Position numbers and translations under genes: made by a program. A stretch of 64,000 bases of DNA, from assembly GCA_012861695.1 (NCBI GenBank), contig JAAOOA010000033.1:20623934-20687933 (forward strand). The letters run 5' to 3'. Each line of letters begins with the position of its first letter. The stretch's first letter is position 1. The DNA is from Trematomus loennbergii (taxonomy: Eukaryota; Chordata; Actinopteri; Perciformes; Nototheniidae). Of the stretch, positions 12,101 through 24,400 are shown in pieces. The notes under the pieces are model-generated. The model was given only the letters and a program-made list of their open reading frames with translations, was not told the origin of the DNA and made no database searches.

Positions 12101-15100
12101 TACTACGGACCTGATCCAGATTTGCTACGGTCATGACGACATTACTAAAATATTGGCTGGCTTTACGCCCACGGCCCTATCAGAAACGTCGCTATCAGAA
12201 ACAATGCGCGACGTGTTTTGGAATTAATATGGTCTGTGTTTACATTAGCAAGCATCGCTAACACTCAGAGCTAACCTGTACTGGAGAGAGTATGTGTAAA
12301 AAAGCCGGATATAAAAAGGTACTGTCCTTGTGGTAAACCTGCAAGAAAAAAAGCATTTGAGCTCCATACTGTTTCAGAAGTAATCCTTGATTAGGTTTGG
12401 AACATCATATGGCGTTTCATCACGGCAGCATTTTCTACGTAACATTAAGTTTGGCTCTTTTTCTGCTGTAACAACGTACATTTCCCCTCTAGGACTAATA
12501 AAGGTATTCTGATTTAGCTGAGAATTCTCCTGCATAAACATGCATGAGCTCTCATCTCTTTTTTTTTTTTAAAGCTACAGACCCAGAATCAGCACTTCTC
12601 TAACAGTGTTTTCTCTTGATACCTATTTGCTCTGCAGTGCATAAGGAATACAAATGTAATATTAATATGCATGATTATTGAGATGAATGGTTCAAGAAAA
12701 AACTGTATTTTTAAAACTGCAAAACCTCCCATGGCGACGATGTAATAAGAGGGGCTAATTTCCAAGTATACATCAACAGCGAGCTCTCATTCATGAGCAC
12801 AGGCCTTTCCTCCAGATGAGACTCATCTGTTCGGAGAGTTCTCTTTCAAATGGAATATGATTCAATATATTTGACGCTATTAGTATATCAGTCTGGCTAT
12901 TGTTGGGTAAAATTGATATTTCTCTTGAAGGTTACTTAAAACCTGCAGATGCATTATGAGACATTTCCAACAGATGATTGGAAAGTGGAATTACATGAAA
13001 CCTCAGCACAGTATTTTTTGCTTTTTTTGGCTTGTCATTGTACAAACAACATTTAGCTGTAATTGTTCCAGTTAGGCAGTATGGATTTTTTTACAGTCAA
13101 TGGCATAAAAAGCCATTCTGGCTTCAGGCAGTCTATACAGTTACAACAGCTGGATTTAAATTCAATCAAATGTGTAATTTGTTACATTTTCATTTGCAAA
13201 ACACCTTGTGAATTGGAGTTTAAAGACCAGGTCACATTGCTTGTGAGCTAATTGTTTGACAAAGTAGCATATACCTGATAATAATAACTTAACTGCTTCT
13301 TGATCGATTTCGTGATTTTGTTTGTAGTACGTAAACTAAAGAAGATTGGACAACAGAAAAACCAAGAAGAGGATCATCCTATTCCGGAACACTCAGAGGT
13401 CATCCAGAACCCCGCTCCTACTTCAGGCCTGAGCTACAACCCCCAGATGGTCTTCCTCAACATCCTGGAGTCCATCGAACCGGAGGTGGTGAACGCAGGG
13501 CACGACTACGGGCAGCCAGACTCCGCTGCCACCCTGCTCACCAGCCTCAACGAGCTGGGAGAGAGGCAGCTGGTCAAAGTGGTCAAATGGGCAAAAGGGT
13601 TGCCAGGTAGGATGCTACTTACATTTTTTGAAACAATGTTTTTTTTAGCTTCTTAATGCTTATCTTTGTTCACCAGCTGCTCGCTAACGCAGAACTGCAG
13701 AGTCAGGTGAAAACTCTGTGTGCCCCGCTTTACGTACAAGTACATTTTTGATTTATTGGGCTTGGCTCAGGGTGTGATTGGTCATCTATCAATTGAAGGG
13801 TCAGTGGTTCAATCCCCAGCCCCTGCAGTCAACATGTAGTGTCCTTAGCAAGCTACTGAACCCCCAAATTACTCTCAGTAGAGGTTATTTTTCAGTCGCT
13901 TTGGATAAAAGCAGCTAAATATAATGTAATGTAATGTACTGATTATATCTTTTGAAGTACTTTGAGTCAGGAAATGTGTCCCTGTATAATAACAATTATT
14001 GAGTATGTTTTTGCATGGATGAATAAATAGAACCTGATACAGTGTTGGAGGCGGTACCCCCGTTGTTGCTCAGTGGCGCATGAAGCCAAAATGGCCAGAC
14101 TGAAGAGCAAAATAACCCGTATCTGGGCCCATGGAGCATGCGCACTTGAGTTTTCCTTAAGCCCCGCCTCCAATCTCCCGCTCTCAGCTCAGTGAACTGA
14201 ATGGATAGGCAACATAACTCTTGATTCAGCTTTTAGACCCTTATGATTTAAATAAGGGCTATAAAGGGTAACTGGGTAGTTGATTTAGTTAAAAACAAAA
14301 TTGAGGGACCTGGGCAATTCCTGGCAGATGTCATGCTTCTATTTCCAGCTTATTGATCGAATAGTGCTCACTGGGATATTCAAAGGCTTGGATAATATTG
14401 TGTCGCTTTTTCCTAATGTGCATATCTATGACTTTATCTCTAACTTCCTTGCTTTCTCTGGTCTGGTCAGCTGTTCTTGAGAGTCACTGACCAACATTAG
14501 TTAGACTTAGGAGGTTAGGAATCAATTGTTTGTGTAATTTACAAGCCAACTGAAAGATGTGTGTCCTCTGCATAGGTATGGAAAGAGATGGTGGGCCTCC
14601 TGAGGACACTGCCAAGTTGATATAATATTAAGATCAAAAAGTAGCGGCCCTAAAGTCTATCCTTGGGGAACTCCACAAGTCGGACTGTCAAGATAAATAC
14701 GTTATCGACTTATTTTACATGACCTTGATCCTTTCTGGTGACCTCGAAATTGCCCGTTGTGTGCCCGTTGCGTGTTTGTGTAAGAATATAATACCTATTC
14801 AAGCCAACATGATGCAATGATTAACAGTTTCAGGAACATTCTGAATTTTCTCACATCTCAATTCCAATGTTAAACTCTTATTTAAAAGTATAGACTTTGA
14901 AAGGATGTATTTGCATCATAATGTTATTATACAATCATTATATATTAGTGGCATAAAATGCTCTTAAAATAACAATAATTGTTATTATTTCTGGTACAAT
15001 ATATGCTCCAGCAAAAGTAGGTGTAACTAGCAAGCACACAAGAAGGAAAACCAATTACAAACTGTTATAGAAAAGCTAAAGTGGAGGTTATTATCAAAGT

Positions 15101-18100
15101 GTTTTGACACTCAAGCAATATTGATTAATTACACTTTAAACTGTACAAGAGTTTGTGTCTTTTTTATAAAAAAATAACCCATACAGTATTGTATTTGAAT
15201 CTTTCTCCTTAGGTTTTAGAAAACTCCATGTGGACGACCAAATGACTGTCATTCAGCATTCTTGGATGGGGGTGATGGTGTTTGCCCTGGGATGGAGGTC
15301 CTATAAGAACGTCAACGGCAGGATGCTTTACTTCGCCCCGGATCTCGTGTTCAATGAGTATGTACACGTCTGATTTATTCAATTAAATGACGCTGTCTGA
15401 ATTTTTTTTTATCTGGTTGTGAGTAACATGCTGCGCTCCTGATCATATGAAGACATCCCCTTCAGTGAGTGAGCCTGTGCCTTCTTACCGCCACTGTGGT
15501 ACACAATAGAGTTCTTCACCACTTTCTCCCCCATCTTCCTCTCATTTGCTTTCGAACTCATGCTCAAAGACATCTCTTGAATTTTCTAAATGTGAAGTAG
15601 AAATTGTTGCAGGCTTTTTAGGACCCTGTTCATCCAATTTCCTCCTTAGGTGTTATTCTGTTACAGTGAGATTAAAGGGAGGAACATTAGTCTCCAGCAG
15701 TCAAACTCTCACAGCGCTGGTGAAGCTGATTCCAACAGTGGTCAGGTCTGACTGAGTGTAAGTGAGGAATATTAATGGATAGCAGCCAGTCTTTAGTTTG
15801 GACTTAGTTGTAATGAATCTAAAAGGCAGAAAAATATTCAGACATAATCATCAAGATGCAATTATTTTCTCTTTTTAAATGACAACATATATAGTTACCA
15901 TATGTATGACTTAGTTACCTTAATGTTTGTGTAAATATACTGTAACAGAGGAGGAAGAAATAGTGTTTATTAGTATAATTTTAGTTTTGCTTAGTTCAGT
16001 ACCATCTCACTGATATGCTTATTTTGAATTAAAGGGTGATTCTAGTGATTTAGTATGGTACTCCCATAAAGTTGGCAGACACTAAGACACAGCAGCAGAG
16101 ACGGAGTTCTCCTGGCTTTCAATCCTTGCATCCAAACCCTGAACCTCAAATTATTTCCCACAAACCCCCGATATGGTATTTTCCATGAAACCCTTTAGTC
16201 AAAGACGGCAGTGGCTCAGTCAGTAGGGGCTATTAAAGAGGGTTTCATCCTCAAATTCTATCTCTGATCACATTATTTATGCACATGTTTGACTGAAGTA
16301 CACTTAGCAATACTAAATTGTAAAAATACTATATACTACTATATAACAAGTAAAAGTACAAAAGTATTGGCATCAAAATATACTTAGGTGCCACAAGTAA
16401 AAGTACTCATTATGCACTATGACCCATTTCAGAATATCATTTATTTAATAACTGGTTTATGATTATTAATGTTTTAGAGTGTTTTTCCCACAGCTGGTTA
16501 ATTTAGAGCTAATTTGAATTGCTTGGTATTATGCTGCTGGTTGTTTTCACTTTCTCAAAGTCATTTAATAATTGATTAATATTTTGTATTAGTTTATAAT
16601 CTAACATACATCTCCAAACCCAAAAACACAGATGAAATCACTGTGACATCATCATGGTTATTGTGCCAGACCTTTTAAAGCTCTTTCCACATTCATTACT
16701 CAGACTTAACGTGCTGATGTATTCAGTGAAGTGCGCCTTTAATCATTTATTTAATCATATTTCATAAGTGTTATATTTTGCTAATCAACTAATTCCATTG
16801 CATCTTTATAGTATAAATCAAGCATATTAATATAAATAAAAACGCCATTTTGCAAAAGCACTGATCACGCAGCTCTCAATGACGCATGATTATTTGCTGA
16901 CTGTCGCACTAAACTCGATTTTAACAGATTATGTTGTATAATTTAATTTAGACTGAAGGTTTAACATTTCTACATATTAAGAGGAATAAATAAATACAAT
17001 TAAAGAAACAGAAAAGAGAATTCAAACAGTTGATGACAAATAATATTGCATCCTGACTCATACAAGCGTGTAAAAACTCAACAACATATTAACAGGTTAT
17101 ATTGATTATTGTATACACTGATTTATGCACACTTACCTTGCTTCACACTTCTGGCCGCACCCATTTCAGTGATGTCACAGCAGGTGTGTATCATCGTTGA
17201 GCTGTCTGTGTGTTCGCACTGGGCATACAGCGGGTGGAATACATCATGGAATCTCTAACAGATTCAAGTTGGGAGCTTGGAAACTAACAAGAACAAGTTT
17301 CATACAAAGAAAGAAGTGAATTTATATTAAGTGAAGTGGATTAGAAGCTCAGATGTGGAGGATGGAATTAGGGCTGGCGGAGGCCATATAAATCAGAAAG
17401 GTGGATAATTGTAGGTATTTAAATGAAATGTGGGCATGAAGTGTTAATGGACTGAAGGGCTCCTTGTAATCTTTTAGTTGTGCTGCTTACCATCTCCTGC
17501 CAAGTCTAAGAGGGGCAAATACCCAGACACATCTTCGTAATTGGAGACTGAATTAAGGAGAAATTGAAAGAAATTGAAGGCTTTTTCATTCAACTTAAAT
17601 TGCCGGTGTACTTAATGTATACACCTCATATTTAGAAAATCCTATGCATACAGTTCTATGATTTACTTTAATTGTCTTTTAGTTTAAATATTTGTTTCAT
17701 GTGATAGAAGAGACATGCTGTGAGAAATTGAGTCTAGGTTTGTATACAGAAGCAGGTTGTCATACAGACAGGTTTAGCTGTCGGAGAACTTAAAGGAAAT
17801 TGCTACATGAGAACTATTGATTATATCATCACTATAGATCCCTATAGATATAGATTAATTCAGGTGCTACTCAAATATTAACAATGAATACAGACTGCAT
17901 CTTTAAAAGACATCATAAGAGACACTAATGGCACCATTTGGTTACTAGAAGATGGAATAGATATATTTCTGTTTCTGTGGGAACACATCTTTTTTTTTTT
18001 TATTCTTTAAACATTCTGTAATCTAGTGGTTGTGTATAATTTGGTAGTGTTTATAGCATGTTATAGACTGATGTAAACTATCCGATTTGCTCACGTCATA

Positions 18101-20515
18101 GCTATTACAATTCTTGAACATTAACAATCTCAGTATTGTACTGTAGATCCAGACTTCATTTGTGACACATAAACAAGAAATAAACAGTGCTCCTGGTGCA
18201 GGAATAGTTGATTTGGTGTGGAATCATCAAACACGATATGAAATGTGCTATGTTATTTATAATAAGTGGGCGTTATAATTTGATTTTGTGCTCGTAGGAT
18301 GAAGCCCGGCTAGCTGTCTTTCTGCTAATCTAATCTCAGCTAACAAGCAGCTGGCATTGGCTGAATATTTACCAGACAGACAGGACAGTGGTATCGGATC
18401 TCATATAAAATAAAATCTTCAGCAAATCAGCCAATATTTCCCAACATGTTAAGGAGACCCTGAAAGGAAAACAGGAAGTAAATAAAATCGCGGTACCCAT
18501 TTTCTAAGTTGGATCTTGGAGGTTGAAATAGTTTACGTATACGCTGGTCTGAGTTTGTTATAACATCTATAAAACCACATATCTGAAACTCTGCCTCTAT
18601 TTCCAGAGAGATGGAGAACATTCATTTCTTTCTTCACAGCCTTAGAATATGATGAAAACTCTTATTCATTGGTCATAATAAAGCAGAATCATTTAATTAG
18701 ACTGAACAGAGAAAGCGCACCTTGAGCACGATGTCTATTCTCGTCTTCTCCCGAGCTTATTGAAATAACTGAAGATTGTTCAGGCAAGATGAACATGAAA
18801 TATCCCTTCTTATAATATTGCACTTTAATGACTAAAACACTACTGAACTTTATAGCCAATTATAGAGTACTAGATTCTAGTGTTACAGAGTTGTGTGTTT
18901 TCAACATCTTGCTCCAAATGTCAAAGATCACCCAGCAGAGATCTGTATTTTCATAAATGTTCCCATTACACCATTAAAGGATACGGAGCCCACCTCTGAC
19001 ATTTTTAGCTCTGCAGAAGTTACTCATTACAGAATAAATGTCCGAGGTGTAAGGCAATTTGTTCCTCCGCCTCTCATAGTTGGAACATTTACTTTATTTC
19101 ACATTTGTCACCCTGACCTGTTCACACCCGCAGGAATCGGATGCACACTTCCAGCATGTATGAGCACTGCATACGGATGAGACATCTCTCCCAGGAGCTG
19201 CTGCTGCTGCAGATCACTCACGAAGAGTTCCTCTGCATGAAGGCCCTGCTGCTCTTCAGCATCCGTAAGCTCTGTGTCCTGGGCATCAACATGTAACTTA
19301 CCCCAAACAAATGTCAAGGTTTTAGTCTTAACCATTACTGTCTTTTTCTCCAGTTCCTGTTGAGGGTCTGAAGAGTCAGAAGTACTTCGATGAGCTGCGC
19401 CTCACCTACATCAACGAGCTCGATCGCCTCATTAATTATGGGATGGCCAACAATCGTTCTCAGAGGTTCTACCAGATCACCCGACTCCTGGACTCTCTCC
19501 AGATGGTGAGACACTGCTTTAATTCACAATATGTCATTTTTAAAGCGAACTGTCAGTTTTTTTTTATTTCAAATGTCTTGGTATGCTTGTTGTAGTTGTA
19601 TATACAAAGTGGTGTATATTACATGAGTCTTTATTTATTAAAATGTTTACATTTTCTAAGATTACTTCATGTTGTTGATCGAAGTGGTCCTCATCATTTG
19701 ATGCACTCTATATCTAATTGTGTAGAGGTATTCTCTGCATCGTATTAATGGGCCCTATTGTGCTTTTTTGGGTCTTCCCTTTCCTGTGTGTTATGTTTTA
19801 GTGCATGTAAATGGTCTGCCAAGGCTCAAATCCCTGTGTTCCCTCCAGAGGGAGTTTCTATCACACAATCTCCCCCCCTGCCTGAAACGCCTCCAATGGA
19901 CTCCTTTGTTTACTTCCATTAAATAGTGACATCACTACGTAACACTTATGCTTCTATTGGCTTAGCGCTCCAACACATAGTATGCCTAAGGGGCGGGGCA
20001 TCTCTCAGCAGTTGACTGGAGCTAAAGTCAATTCATGACAGCTTCTGGGACACATTCACAATCAATGATCTGTGTTTGAGTTGGAAGGGATGTTGTGTGA
20101 TTTATTAGGACACTGACAAGGGATTTAAGTTAGTACAAGGGGAATCTGACAACTGAAATCTAAAAACTTCTTCCCTTTAATCAGTGTTTTAAAAAGACTA
20201 ATGGATGAGGCGAATATGATTCAGATCTCTAATCCTCAATTTCCTATTGCTTTAGATGGGTGTACAATTTATTTTAATGAGTCATGTTTCTGAGTCATTG
20301 TCGAAACACTGTTTGTAGTGAATCTCTAAAATATGTCATTTGTTGTTCTGTTTCAGACGGTAAAGAAGCTCCACCAGTTTACATTCGACCTTTTTGTCCA
20401 GGCTCAGTCTCTCCACACGAAGGTCAGCTTTCCGGAGATGATCGGAGAGATCATCTCCGTCCACGTACCAAAGATCCTGGCAGGTTTGGCTAAACCGATC
20501 TTGTTTCACCAGTAG
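5956..20515 (+). CDS. ar: Androgen receptor (partial: exons 2-8, DNA-binding domain to stop)
   Basis: Ligand-activated nuclear receptor that binds androgens in the cytoplasm or nucleus and regulates target genes as a dimer. Joined exons are 5956-6107, 6221-6337, 13328-13606, 15213-15357, 19134-19264, 19354-19505 and 20357-20515, encoding 377 residues after a split first codon. All splice sites are GT-AG and the phases join without a break. Exons of 152, 117, 145 and 131 bp equal the known human AR exons 2, 3, 5 and 6. Exon 4 (279 versus 288) and exon 7 (152 versus 158) are slightly shorter. Visible hallmarks: two four-cysteine zinc fingers with P-box CGSCKV, hinge RKLKK nuclear localisation motif, [10 protein letters not shown] in helix 3, GWRS with the steroid-contact Arg, RFYQIT with the helix 11 Thr, and the [11 protein letters not shown]-2 helix. 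Exon 1 (transactivation domain) is outside the window. Teleosts have two ar paralogues; I cannot assign alpha or beta by eye. Confidence 0.97.
6221..6337 (+). CDS. ar: ar exon 3: second zinc finger
   Basis: 117 bp exon after a short 113 bp intron. Encodes [20 protein letters not shown] followed by [19 protein letters not shown]: the D-box (ASKND) for dimerisation and the remaining zinc-binding cysteines. The residue after KKC is Phe where human AR has Tyr (KCYEAGMT). The donor is gtagga. Confidence 0.97.
8491..9084. mobile_element. PIF/Harbinger-type MITE with TTA target duplication
   Basis: 594 bp. Ends CGGCCCGTCCACACAGCAGC and, inverted, CGGACCGTCAACACAGCAGC continuing through GTTAAAAA-ATCTTGGA, giving ~37 bp terminal inverted repeats. 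Flanked by TTA at 8488-8490 and 9085-9087, the Harbinger target. No transposase frame. Confidence 0.8.
9617..9640. repeat. (TA)n microsatellite
   Basis: Run of AT/TA dinucleotides in ar intron 3. Confidence 0.95.
11296..11418 (-). mobile_element. Family B MITE fragment
   Basis: Carries GCAGACCATTTACATGCACA and ends GGCCTCT before TTAA, matching one end of the family B elements in reverse orientation. The other end is missing. Confidence 0.65.
11960..12520. repeat. TTAA-flanked repeat starting AGGTCCCCTATTATGC (family C)
   Basis: Starts after TTAA at 11956-11959 with the same AGG-CCC-TATTATGC opening as family B but a different interior. The right end is uncertain. Confidence 0.5.
13328..13606 (+). 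CDS. ar: ar exon 4: hinge and start of ligand-binding domain
   Basis: 279 bp exon. Begins [13 protein letters not shown], the bipartite nuclear-localisation/hinge region, followed by a variable acidic stretch, then helix 1-3 residues [18 protein letters not shown] and [19 protein letters not shown]. The Asn and Gln of SLNELGERQ and the Lys of VKWAK correspond to human ligand-contact N705/Q711 and charge-clamp K720. It is three codons shorter than the human exon, the difference lying in the hinge. Confidence 0.97.
13758..13938 (+). mobile_element. tRNA-derived SINE in ar intron 4
   Basis: Has an A-box-like TGGCTCAGGG, a B-box-like GGTTCAATCCC, the internal AGTGTCCTTAGCAAGCTACT and GTCGCTTTGGATAAAAGC blocks common in teleost SINEs, and a short ATGTA-repeat tail. 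Confidence 0.75.
15213..15357 (+). CDS. ar: ar exon 5: ligand-binding domain helices 4-5 and beta turn
   Basis: 145 bp exon, exactly the human size. Encodes [20 protein letters not shown], then [20 protein letters not shown] and APDLVFNE. The Trp of SWMG and the Arg of GWRS (human W741 and R752, steroid A-ring contacts) are kept. Human M749 is Leu here. The donor gtatgt splits the Glu codon. Confidence 0.97.
15358..19133 (+). other. ar intron 5 (3.8 kb)
   Basis: AT-rich intron between ligand-binding exons 5 and 6. Apart from a degenerate AAGTAC-rich repeat at 16320-16420 I see no feature. Confidence 0.7.
19134..19264 (+). CDS. ar: ar exon 6: ligand-binding domain helices 6-8
   Basis: 131 bp exon, the human size. 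Encodes [20 protein letters not shown], then [20 protein letters not shown] and FSI. Human FGWLQIT is LLLLQIT here, so the human W796 position is Leu. The acceptor follows a pyrimidine-rich tract ending acccgcag; the donor is gtaagc. The next intron is only 89 bp. Confidence 0.96.
19354..19505 (+). CDS. ar: ar exon 7: ligand-binding domain helices 9-11
   Basis: 152 bp exon, six bases shorter than human. Encodes [20 protein letters not shown], then [20 protein letters not shown] and [10 protein letters not shown]. The two-codon deletion falls in the loop between DRLI and RFYQ. The Thr of RFYQIT (human T877/878, contact with the 17-beta hydroxyl) is present. Donor is gtgaga. Confidence 0.97.
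19748..20030 (+). mobile_element. Family B MITE fragment in ar intron 7
   Basis: Opens GGGCCCTATTGTGC after TTAA and contains GCATGTAAATGGTCTGCC and TCCCTCCAGAGGGAGTTTCT like the other family B copies. The right end is lost. Confidence 0.7.
20357..20515 (+). CDS. ar: ar exon 8: helix 12/AF-2 and stop codon
   Basis: 159 bp of coding sequence from acceptor tctgtttcag to a TAG stop at 20513-20515. Encodes [20 protein letters not shown], then [20 protein letters not shown] and a short tail ending [12 protein letters not shown] contains the Glu residues of the AF-2 coactivator charge clamp. The 3'UTR follows; its end is not certain. Confidence 0.97.
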   Translation, partial: TVKKLHQFTFDLFVQAQSLHTKVSFPEMIGEIISVHVPKILAGLAKPILFHQ

Positions 20516-21343
20516 AAGGATTTTTTTATTTATCAAAAAGTGACTCATCTTTGCAGCCTACGTAAACCTTAACGAAGGTTCTGTTTCCCCACATCGTCAG
20601 TTTAAAGCCCTGTCCTGTAATCATTATTTTGTTGTTCAAGTTGTTTGTATTCCTTTTAGCCATAATTGTGATTGTTTGTTCAGAACTGTTAAAGCTTTTA
20701 TCTGAAGCGCTGCGAGGCCTCGTCTGTTGACAGCTCCGCTTTCAGAGATGTTACTTTATATAAGTCTGTGTTTCATGATTACAGGACACTAAAAGTAGCA
20801 GGGTTAAAAACTTTTTTCGCATGTGACATTAAAACTTTAGACAAGGTATTAACTTTACCAAAAGAACAAGAGATGGCACAAATAGAAGATGAGAATTGGA
20901 TAAGGAAACAAACAAATACTTATAGCCCTTTTACTTTCCAAAATCTGTGCTTAAAATTGCACACTGATAACGATTCATGCCGAATCAAGAATATATCTTC
21001 TGAGTATGTAGATGTTGTGAACGTGAGAAATACTCTTTCTCGTAAATAAGCAAGACCTTTTGAGGATGATTTTACTGGACATACCCAGGCATCCCAAAAT
21101 GCATTGCAGCTCTTCAAACTGTTCATTAACAGAAGGCGGTGCAGACAGTTAAAATAAATAACCATGAGTAACATATTAACTTAAATGAAATATCAAAACA
21201 TTGAAATTGCCTTCAAATAATACTGGAAAATATGAAATTGGGTGGATTTTTATTCAACTGTAACTGGGGCGGTCACACTGACAAACTGATACATTGACTT
21301 TAATTAAATGTATTCTATCAACAGATTCCACATGGCTGTATTT

Positions 21344-21420
21344 GGTTAGTTGAAAGCAATAATATTAAGTTTAAATAAAAAGTATTAGGTTCAACTTAAT
21401 ATTATTGCTTTCAACTAACC
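21344..21420. repeat. 28-bp perfect-arm hairpin
   Basis: Left arm 21344-21371 (GGTTAGTTGAAAGC...) is the exact reverse complement of 21393-21420, with a 21-base loop. It lies 0.83 kb after the ar stop. Confidence 0.95.
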
Positions 21421-24400
21421 TAATACAGTTAAGTGAAATGTATTTACATAATACATTAAGTTAAAGTCAACGTTTCAGTTTTTCAGTGTAGTTGTTGATA
21501 TATGCACCTATTTGATGCAGAGAAGAAGAATTGCTGCACTTTTCTACAGTGGGAACAATCTGCTGGTAATGGCATACCTAATTGTTTATTTGTCAAACAG
21601 TATGCACTACATAAGGAGTGAGTATGTAGCGTGCAGTACGTAGGTTTGGAGTTTGAACACAGCTCCAATGCTGCCTTCAGATGCATCTACTCATTTCCTG
21701 CTTATGAATATGAAAGTAGTTAGTACAATTTGGTGGGCATTTAAGTATGTTGGCGTATTAGGACTACTAAGGTAACAAAATAAATAAATGACATTACGAG
21801 CTGGGGGAGACAGAGATATGTCGACAGTGGATGACCTAATCAAATATACTTGTATATTACAAATGTACTGCATGTTTATTAAAAACATAGTGTAATTTGA
21901 TACATCAATAATGAAATACTTGTGATTTAAGCCCAGAATCACCATATTATCATAGCAGTTGAGCTCAATAGCAATTGGCCCTGTACAGAAGAAAGAAACA
22001 TACTGATTTGAGCTTGGTTCAGTTTCTTAGCATCAGGATCAACGACACAACGGACAAATGAAAGATGTTGCCATGTTCCATTATGTTGCAGCTCCTCACC
22101 AACTCATGTTGATCAAAGTGACGTTTTGGTTCCTTAACCAAAAAAAACCCCGTAATCTCAAGTTTTCTTCTCATAAATATGTGAATTACATTTGCAGAGA
22201 ATATCCAAGTCTCTCAGAATATTACCCCCTCCCATGGCTCAGTCATTTATTAATGTTTACCTTCAGAGGCCCTAATACGCTGTCGCTTGTAAGAGCTAAA
22301 GTGCCTTAAACACAGAAATTAAGATGTACCTTTAAGATAACTGTTATCAAGCTTTCTAATGAATGGACACAATCCACTGCTGAGACAATCAAAGATAAGG
22401 AAGTCAAGCATTACAAAACAAACTTGATGTCCTGCATCATACTTTAAAATGTATGTCAACCATCATATTGTCCTGCTGTGAGAATGTACTGTAGTTTTAG
22501 TTCAACAGGTGTTAATCCAGGATAAATCTACTGAGGACAGTTGATGTTTTAATGAGAAACTCAAAAGTGAAATTGAAAGTTAAGGAAAACTAGTTATGTA
22601 ATGATACATTACATTATTGTTGCCACCACTTTGACTCACATTTTCACATCTCACATCTAAACATAATAACTGAAGATTAAAGTCCCCTGCAGCAATCGCA
22701 CAACCCAGATGACATTTATTTTAACAATCAACACTTGAAATGATTGAGACACTTTTAAATGATGGGTTGGTATGTAAACCATACTTTGGTGTTTAATAAA
22801 CACCTTTATACTTGTTTTCTTTAAACACCTTTATTTATATCAAAAGTATAAAGAGAATACATATGGAACAACATTAAGTTATTCCCTCTAAACAATAAAG
22901 AAACAATGTTTGAATTAAAATAAAAAACTAAACTAAGCTTAGCAAGATTTTTCAATTCTGGTAACATTATTATTCACCCATGTCTATGATGCATTGATAA
23001 CATACTTGTACTGTATGATTATAGCTATGAGCATTCCTAAATATAACAACTATGTAAATAATTCATTATAACAACAATCACAACGCATAAAGCATGATCG
23101 TATAAGCGTAATGACTTATGAGGTCAACTATCATAAAACGTTATTATTGCTTGTCACTCATAAATCTTTGTGTTCGGGTCTCCCGTGACCCGTTTCAAGT
23201 TAAAATTATATAATAATTTTTTATCTTAACAAGGCTTCATGATATCCTCCACAACAGCTATATAAACACTAAAAAACTGATTTTTACCATTTTAGCCAAG
23301 TCTGAAGGTCTCTAAAAAATGTGGCCCAATCAAGATTCATCTTTGACTTTAGACAGACCACTTAACAAGTTACATGTTACATTTTAAATGGTACGTTGCC
23401 ATTGTTGCACTGTATCCCCTGAACACACCGCGTGCTTACTGTCGCTTATCCTAAAGCTTTTCTTCTCACACTGGCAGCACATGTGTAGAGCTGTTTGCTG
23501 ACGTTAGAGCATTAACATAAATATGTAGAGGGTAAACTTGTTCTGGCGGACACTGTAAGCTGCTTTTATACTTTATTCCTCCACTGCACAGCTACAATAA
23601 AATAAGCAATTTTGCAGATCTGGCCAAAAAGATATCATGCCTTTTTGGTTTTAATTGTGCATTGAATAGGTATCAAACCTCCATTCAGACTCTTTTGCAG
23701 CTACTTTAAAGCTCATTAAGGCAAAGCTTACCCTTTAAGATGAATTAATAAAACTAAAGATGTGTCCACTCAGTCAGCGGACAGAGCTATCCTTAACTGA
23801 CAGCACGGAGTGACGCGTCCTGCTGTGTGTAGCAGCAGAGACTTGCAGACACACAATGAGAAGTGCCTGCGATATTAGATTAGGGCAGTCATTTTCCAAC
23901 AGGACAACAAATAGAAACGTGCAGCCAAAGTAGAACTGGAAGGGCTTCTGATGCACAATCTGAAAGGTCCTTGAATAGCCCTGCCAACGCTTGGAGTTCA
24001 GAACCAAGGGAAACAATCTGTGGAATGCCTTGAAGATAACTCAAAAACACTTGAGTAAAACTGTTGAAAAGCATTCAGTCATGGAGCCGAATTCAATAAT
24101 CACTTTTAGTTTTTTATTTAAAGAACACAAATTGAGCGTATTATGTCACTTTGTACATACAGCAGAGCGGGAATCACACTGAAATAGTATCTTGTCAGTA
24201 AATGAACCAAACGTGGAGCAGATTTAGCGTATTTATCATCAGAACAAACAAAACTTCAGCTCACGTCCTGCAGCAATGCTTTATAACTCTGTAAATGCAA
24301 CACTTTTAACAATTCTACACTTCTTTCACTAGCTTGTAGATGCATGCATTGTGTGTGTGTAGAACTGTATTCATCATTTTTAGCTTTACACAAAGCAATG

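Larger units (their letters stand above)
6338..13327 (+). other. ar intron 3 (7 kb)
   Basis: AT-rich intron without supported exons. It holds a Harbinger-type MITE (8491-9084), a TA microsatellite (9617-9640), a family B fragment (11296-11418) and a TTAA-type repeat starting at 11960. The remainder shows nothing I can name. Confidence 0.8.

Noticed and set aside
14044..14172. GTTGGAGGCGG ... CCGCCTCCAAT possible inverted ends in ar intron 4
   Set aside because: Only about 10 matching bases and no target duplication; could be chance.
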